The translations under genes and the position numbers were made by a program. The notes beneath the pieces are model-generated. The model saw only the letters and a list, made by a program, of their open reading frames with translations, searched no databases and was not told where the DNA came from. 64,000 bases of DNA from Cheiracanthium punctorium (taxonomy: Eukaryota > Arthropoda > Arachnida > Araneae > Cheiracanthiidae), in contig JAWZYV010001774.1 in the NCBI GenBank assembly GCA_038373885.1, positions 62,001 to 126,000 on the forward strand, given 5' to 3'. This document shows positions 57,956 through 64,000 of this stretch, one piece after another; positions within the stretch are counted from its first letter, which is position 1, and each line of letters starts with the position of its first letter.

Positions 57956-60022
57956 TTTTACCATATCTTTTAAAAAAACTCAATTTCCAAATATATTTAC
58001 GTCAGTGGTATGCCTCAGCAAGTAGAATTGAATCATTCGACTTTTTTAGATTTTATAACTCCAAGCATAATAGGCCTTTGTCCGAGGACAGGTCCAGGCT
58101 CAATTTTCGGAGGGGGCCCACTAGACTTTTAAGATTAGCTTAAATTGTTCGAAATGCAAACTAAATGTGTGAAATCCAAGGTCGGTAGAGGGAGATGACC
58201 CTATGACCCACTCGCTGAAGCTTCCTTTGCACTTAGCAAAATATAATGCAGTTTTTACAAAAACACCGTCTTCACAGAAAAGTGTGGTGGTTGTAAAGTG
58301 AAATTGTGCAAAAGTGGTCACTAAAAACAGATAGTCTCTTAGTCAAGGTGGTCACTTTAGTAGGTTCCAGTGTATATGGAATGGTGAGACATTGACAGAA
58401 GAACTTTATTCACACTCAAATTTAAAAAAAAATAATGTTTTATGGTCGAATTTCGACAACTGGCAGACAACTAGTTTTATTACTTCTAGAAACTCAGAGA
58501 ACTATCTCCAACGCACAGTTCAGATGAAATCATAAAATATATGGACGAAACAGCCCGTTTCTCACAGCGTACCTCAGTACAACCGAACTCTACAAAGAGA
58601 CGATTTAAAACTGAACTCGGGTGACTTGCTCGGTCATATTTATACTATACTTATGTTTATCTTTTATTACCCTGTTTATACAAATGTCTCTCGAACTTTT
58701 CATGGCTTTCAGAAGCACATTCGATATTTTCCCGGATTTTCGATTGCGTAAGAGTAATGCTTTCGTGCTATGCGGGAAAGCAAACAACACAGGCCCCAAT
58801 TATAAAATCGTGCCAAAAGTCGTCAAGTTTGGCGATTTTTCGGAGATATATCGCCAAATTTGGGACCAAATTTGTCTTCTAATCTGAACCTAGCTAAGCG
58901 ATATCGTCAATATTTGGCTTGAAACCTCCAATTCAAATGTTATCCTATGAGAAACTTAGTCCCTATCTTGCGTTCTATGTACCCGATTTACGTGCAACAA
59001 AATTCAAAACATAAAATTATTTGACGCGTAAAATACGAATTTTAGACAAAATTAAATCCATGAAGTGCAGATCACCCCGTAAATTCGTAACAAAATGCTT
59101 GATAAGGTACTTCTTTGAAATATTTTGGCCAGAAATTTAGCAAATGATAACTATCTGTGCAATTTTTACGTATTCTAACTCATAAATATTTATAGCTAAT
59201 TAATAAAACAAAAACTAGAATGAAAAGAAATCTCTATTTAAAAAGTATTTCAGACTTTTGCTAAACCATACTTGCCATATTGAAGTTTCGTGCTTTTCTG
59301 AAATGTACTAGACAGAGCTGTCATTGACATTTTTTATTCGTTGCTTCTGAATTGCATTATAGGCAGTTGTTAAATCACAGTAGGAAACAATAACTACTGA
59401 TTACAGTTGAATATTTATAAATTGACAAACTGGGTTATACAACATTTTAAGAATGGCGAAAATAGAAGGCCTCGCGAAAATAGAAGTGCTGAAGCTGGCA
59501 TTAAAAAATAGTACATCATTAATGTAATAGGACGTAAATTCATTTTTTGTGTAAACTATTGGACCAATGCAATAATAAAAGTGCTCAAATCTGCGTTTTC
59601 TACAAAAATACTGAAAAAAAGCGACTTTTAGCAATTACTTAAACTGGATAATGCATAGTTAACGGGATTTTTTATTTGTTCTTGGAAGAATTTACATACT
59701 CGTAAATTGAAGCTTTTGAAAATCCACCCCCCCCCCTATAACTAATAATAATCAGTTCAAATGCATTCTAACAGTTGATAAATAATGCATAATGACTCCT
59801 TCAGCAAAAATGCTCTGTTTGAGTACTTTTCCTGAACTCTTGAAAATCAATATATTAAAAATAAACATTGCACTTCGTTAGGCTTTCTACTCAATACGGC
59901 AAAAATATCACAAACCGCTTTAAACTTTAAGCTTTTTTCGAAAAAGGTTATCGCATGAGAATTATATTTTTTTAAAATTTCTGTAATCTGGTCTTGTCAT
60001 CATTCACTCTCATAAACAAGTA
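57956..60022. other. Intergenic sequence, nothing recognised
   Basis: A C run at 59728-59737. No gene or named repeat supported. Confidence 0.4.
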
Positions 60023-61000
60023 TCTCTCTATTCTAAAAAAAAAGTAAAGGCCGCTGTCGCTGTCAAAGCTTGTTGGCCTATCTTCTCCTAAACCGTGGGG
60101 ATTTCAGTTTCGACTAAGGTGCCCACAGATTCGAAAAATTCCGAGGAACCTGATAAGCTGACTTAAATTTCGATAATCGAATTATTTTAGAAGATATTAA
60201 TAAAAAACTGAAAAAATAAACAGAATGGTTGCCAGATTTGGCATAAAATCATTCATTGCTTTGCAACAAAGCGTTTCCAAGTATGTAGTATCACGTGAAA
60301 TTGTCAAACATGAAGTAGAAATAGACTCATTTTACGCCAAAATAAAAACTATACGAAATAAGTAACTCAAAATGTGTTACACAAAGTTGACAATTTTCAA
60401 ATAATAAGTTCGCTTAGACAACAGGAGTTTAGAATTAGCGATTATTCGTTTTTCCAAAACAGAATAACTAATATCTTGAAAATGAAAAATAATTAAAATG
60501 CAGATTATTTTAAAGCCGGTTCGGTCCAGCTGGATTATTTGCTACCAGTAGAAATATTTAACGGCGTTAACTATGCCATTATAGCAGTTATCTGGATATT
60601 TGCTAGCGCGACGAGATGGTATAATTCGTGGTGCTAAGTACACAGTAAAAAAAAAAAATTCGGAAACGTTACCCCAAAACATGGGGCAGCTCTTGTAGTT
60701 TAAAATTGCAGAAACGTTTCCGAACCATGCGGGTAAAGTATTTAGAAACGTTTTTGCTTATTTCGGAAAAATATTTACGTATTTTCCTGCTTTTTAGGTA
60801 AGGTTTCTGGAAAAGATGGGTAACGTTTCTGTATATTTTGGTAAAATATTGAGTAACCTTTCCGTGTATTTCACAAAGGTTTCCGAATTAACGAGTAACC
60901 TTTCTGAGCTTTTCAGGAAAAGTAACATGCACTAGATGAAGCGTTTCGAGTAACATCCACTAGATGGCAGCACCAAACTCTAACGCAAGGAGCGCAAATG

Positions 61001-61070
61001 ACCAGCGATCAGAATCGAACCCTGGACAGACGTGTTAATAGGAGAGCACGTTACCACAACGCTGTGATTT
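61001..61070 (-). repeat. tRNA-like segment (SINE head)
   Basis: On the minus strand TGGTAACGTGC (box A) and GGGTTCGATTCTGATC (box B) lie about 35 bases apart, as in a tRNA. The acceptor stem does not pair convincingly, so a pseudo-tRNA or SINE head is the better call. Confidence 0.5.
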
Positions 61071-61342
61071 TCTGGCCGGAATTTGCTTTAAAAGTAAACA
61101 GATTGCTGTAAAAGTTAATTCTGGCATGGCTTGTTTTGTAAACTTAAAATTTTTTTGGAGTATTTTATATGAATGGAGGGAAAATAACATAATTAATAAA
61201 TATAAATTAAAAATCTTAAATCTTTTTTTTTTTTCGCAAAAATTATTTTCAGGAGATAATGTGCTGTTTTATTTAAGTATTCATCCGGCCGCGTCACCTG
61301 GTGACTGGTCACAAATAAACATCACTCACAAGTTACCAGACC

Positions 61343-61515
61343 CTTATTATCGCATGGGCAAATTGGGACTTTGCCCAGGGCCCCCAGTTTCAAATGTTGT
61401 TCTGAAATATTCTTTTATATGTCAAAATTTTATGAAAAAGAAAACAAATTTTATAAATGGGGACCCACAAATTCATCAATTCCCGGGGCCCTTGTTGGTC
61501 ATAATCGGGCCCTGC
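61343..61515 (+). repeat. GGGCCC-type MITE, copy 3
   Basis: TTATTATCGCATGGGC at the start and GGTCATAATCGGGCCCTGC at the end, same orientation as copy 1. Nested in the TA-flanked element. Confidence 0.65.
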
Positions 61516-62574
61516 AAGTTACAATGTGACAGTCCTGTGACAATTGTGACCCTCTGTGACTTCACAGCGACTCTTTTGTGACCATCTGTGCTATTAGGGA
61601 AGACGCTTTCACTCTTATCGTCTGTCTCTTGGCACTTGGAGCATACGCGCGAAGTCCCAGATAAAGATTACCTTTCTCCATAAATACTTTACCCCGAAAT
61701 GTGGGTTATGTTTCCGAAATCGTGAGTTCGAGTAAAGCATCGGTAGGTTACGCTATACTTTTGGAAACCTTTCTGCTATAAGTATGTAACGTTTCTGATT
61801 TTTTTTACTCTGTACGCCAATCTGCAAACGATTATGTAAATGAAAATATGGATAACGGTTTTCCGGTAACCTTAAATGAACAGTAATTATAGGTTGTGAG
61901 CATGTGTAAATCGCCAAATAATGAAAAGTCGCCATTGGTGGCAAGCTATCCTATCTGTTCCGCAGCTTTTATTAAATTTACATGTACGCAAGTCGCCAAA
62001 TAATGAAAAATCGCCATGGGTGGCAAATTCGCAAGGTGTCCAATAGGTTTTACATTATTAAAAATACAGCTGAAACAAATGTTCTGATTTTATTACGCTT
62101 TAACTCCTAATTAATATTACTTTTGAATGGCAACATTAAATATCACTGTGTTTCTGAGGAGTGCAAAAAAATTTTCCAGCGATTATAAGCGGAGTCCGCA
62201 CTCCAGGTGGAGTATAGCTCAGGACCCGTACAACACGGATTCCCATAACAAAATATCTTCCGTGTTATGAGGGGGAGGGGGTCTACTGTAATGTGAAGTT
62301 TAAATTTTTATGTACCAATGAACATGCAAGAACCAAGCAATGTGTAGCTCAGTAACATTCTATCTGATCCAATCTTCGAGTTTTGTCTGTTGAAATTGTG
62401 TCTTTTTTACGAATAAGCCTTATTAGGGGCTGAATGCCTCATACGAAAAGCGAGCGTAGCGAGTCTGGGGGCCTTGGCCCCTAGTAATATATAAAAAAAT
62501 ATATTTTAAGCCAATTCCTACTTAGGTCAACAAAGAAAAGTCTTATTTTAGTTACTTTTTATTAAATTTAATTA

Positions 62575-62850
62575 ATTACACGGAGCCAAATTTGGTCAAA
62601 TTTCGGCAAAACTCGCCAAGGTCGGCAACAAATGGCGAGGTTTTGGGCATGGACCAAACAAAGACTGACTTTCGCCAAAACTCGCCAAGGACGATGCCAA
62701 ATGGCGATATTGTGGGCGATATTTTGGTCAGTCATTTGGACACCAAATGACTGACTATCCCCAAATTTTGCGATATTTTGGCAAAACTCGCCATAGTCGA
62801 TGACAAATGGCGAGATTTTGGGCATGGACCAAACAATGACTGACCACAGA
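62575..62850. repeat. Minisatellite of GCAAAACTCGCCA units
   Basis: The phrase GCAAAACTCGCCA(A) recurs near 62605, 62678 and 62780, with AAATGGCGA and GGGCATGGACCAAAC between. Three to four irregular units of 75-105 bp. Confidence 0.7.
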
Positions 62851-62879
62851 TGTAATATATTGAAGATGTCCATAGACAT

Positions 62880-63610
62880 TAATGTATTGAAACTCTTTTG
62901 GGTGGTCCTGTAAATAAACTCTCCAGTAGATAGAACCAAAAATCGAGATGCGCAACTAGATGTTACAACAATCCTATATATGAAATTTCAACATTCTACG
63001 ACTAATAGTTTTTGAGATTTGAGAGTAAAATACATACACATGTACAAAAGTCGCCAAGCTTAGCGACTTTGAGGGAGGCCCGTGTCCGTGGTCGGACCAT
63101 TACCTAACTATATGGTAGGACAGTATTGTACTTGAAATGGATGAATGTCCCTAAAACTGCCATTGACCGTAAAGTGTTGTAAATCTTTTGAGTGTTCCTG
63201 TAGCAGCACTATAATGATAAGGACACATTTTTCGATGGGAAAAATTCATTTTGTTACCCTTAACAGCATATATCACTTCTGAGTCGTTTGAACTAGCCTA
63301 ATAAATCTAAAATACGCTTTAATGAATTTCTGCCCATAGAGCATAATACATTGAAAATCTTTTGGGCGGCCTGCAGATAAACTATCCAGTCGAAAGGGAC
63401 CGAAATAGCGGGTGGGGGTGCACAACTAGATGTTACTACAATCCTGAATATAAAGTTTCAACCTTCTACGTCTAATAGTTTTTGAGATATGCGAGTTTAA
63501 TGAATTTCGGCCCATTGAGCGTGAATCCATTAAACTGGCTTTAGAATCTTTTGGGCGGTCCTGTAGATAAATTATCCAAATGATTGGGACCAAAACTGTA
63601 TTAACATCCA
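62880..63610. repeat. Imperfect dispersed tandem repeats
   Basis: CTTTTGGG.GG.CCTG recurs near 62892, 63358 and 63547 (weaker near 63186), each followed by GATAAA..ATCCA-type text; the phrases GATGTTAC.ACAATCCT and TAATAGTTTTTGAGAT occur twice. Not coding. Confidence 0.6.
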
Positions 63611-64000
63611 GAGTCATCCACTGCAAGTTTAAAAAAATGTATTTGAACTTGAGTGGATGAATAAAAAGATATTTTATTAATGATTGAAAATTTGTACAAG
63701 ATAATACAGGGAGAGTGTGACCTAATAGTAGGAATTCAAAAAAGGAAATGATTACTGTAAAATCACTTATTTTCGCGAGCCCCTTCAAATAATAATAAAA
63801 AATCAGAAATTTTTCACTTATTAAGATTTAATGGTTTATTGCACAGTTAAAAACTCTTTCTTACAACAATTTCTTGAATACTAAAGAACTACTTCTTGAC
63901 GATAAAAATGTAATACAACTAATAGAATGCAATTATTTCACTTACTGTATTTATACCAACTTCTTTGAAGTCATTCAAAATGTCGGGGGAGAACTTTTCC
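63611..64000. other. Right edge, nothing recognised
   Basis: AT-rich; no gene supported before the window ends. Confidence 0.4.

Larger units (their letters stand above)
60641..61812. mobile_element. TA-flanked TIR element nested in Helitron copy 2
   Basis: Starts CACAGTAAAAAAA and ends TTTTTTTTACTCTG, flanked by TA. The sister Helitron at 16791 has the uninterrupted TA at this spot, which proves insertion. The phrase GGAAACGTTAC or its complement recurs at both ends. No transposase; it contains a tRNA-like segment and GGGCCC-type copy 3. Confidence 0.8.
60023..62484 (+). mobile_element. Non-autonomous Helitron, copy 2, with a nested insertion
   Basis: Same ends as the element at 16791-18212: TCTCTCTATT after an A and a hairpin ending CTAG before a T. 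The bodies match closely except for a TA-flanked insertion at 60641-61812. Not coding. Confidence 0.75.

Noticed and set aside
58121..58887. Open frames on both strands near 58.1-58.9 kb
   Set aside because: Short, overlapping, without motifs; likely chance frames in old repeat sequence.
61001..61070. A functional tRNA gene
   Set aside because: Box A and B are good but the acceptor stem does not pair and it sits inside a transposon; kept as a SINE head only.
61126..61581. 151-codon + strand frame
   Set aside because: It covers a GGGCCC-type MITE and transposon sequence; no family motif.
62568..62939. 123-codon minus-strand frame with repeated PWRVL text
   Set aside because: The repetition is explained by the underlying minisatellite; no coding evidence.

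Overview
The window is eukaryotic and almost certainly from an arthropod. It is AT-rich, its genes are split by long introns, and it is packed with decayed eukaryotic transposons (Gypsy-type LTR elements, Helitrons, mariner/Tc1, hAT, TTAA-flanked MITEs, tRNA-derived SINEs). The mariner and Helitron protein fragments and the channel gene look chelicerate-like, perhaps spider; that is an impression from the sequence, not a database result.

One host gene is recognised: a nine-exon Cys-loop ligand-gated anion channel on the + strand (start codon 11692, stop codon ending at 38763, 437 codons before the stop). All eight introns begin with GT and end with AG, and all codon phases match. The protein has a signal-peptide-like N-terminus, a WRDPRI motif, a 15-residue Cys-loop, the PAR anion-selectivity signature before M2, and M1 to M4. 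A poly(A) signal lies 44 bases after the stop. About 26 kb of this 27-kb gene is intron, and much of that is transposon.

Layout. 1-4177: an LTR, internal, LTR, internal, LTR array of a minus-strand Gypsy-type element whose internal part holds only reverse transcriptase and RNase H. 4.2-11.7 kb: intergenic sequence with a foldback, a TIR element, a mariner relict, one TTAA MITE and a hAT-type MITE with an 8-bp TSD. 11.7-38.8 kb: the channel gene. Intron 1 holds a SINE and a TTAA MITE. Intron 2 holds a non-autonomous Helitron and a long-TIR mariner that is itself interrupted by two hAT-type elements. Introns 3 and 4 hold TTAA MITEs, and intron 4 also has a mariner derivative. Intron 6 holds a TTAA MITE, a decayed autonomous Helitron (Rep and Pif1-like helicase) and a Tc1-like element. 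38.8-64 kb: gene-poor, with a perfect 26-bp inverted repeat, mariner and pogo-like relicts, Helitron relatives, a solo LTR, a second SINE plus MITE pair, a hAT/ZMYM-like coding fragment, a Helitron helicase fragment, a Helitron carrying a nested TA-flanked insertion, and minisatellites.

No operon-like organisation or accessory defence system is present. The main points of interest are the channel gene model with its unusual cysteines, the RT/RNase H-only LTR array, a Helitron superfamily whose four members share one 5' module, and several insertions whose order can be read from target-site duplications.
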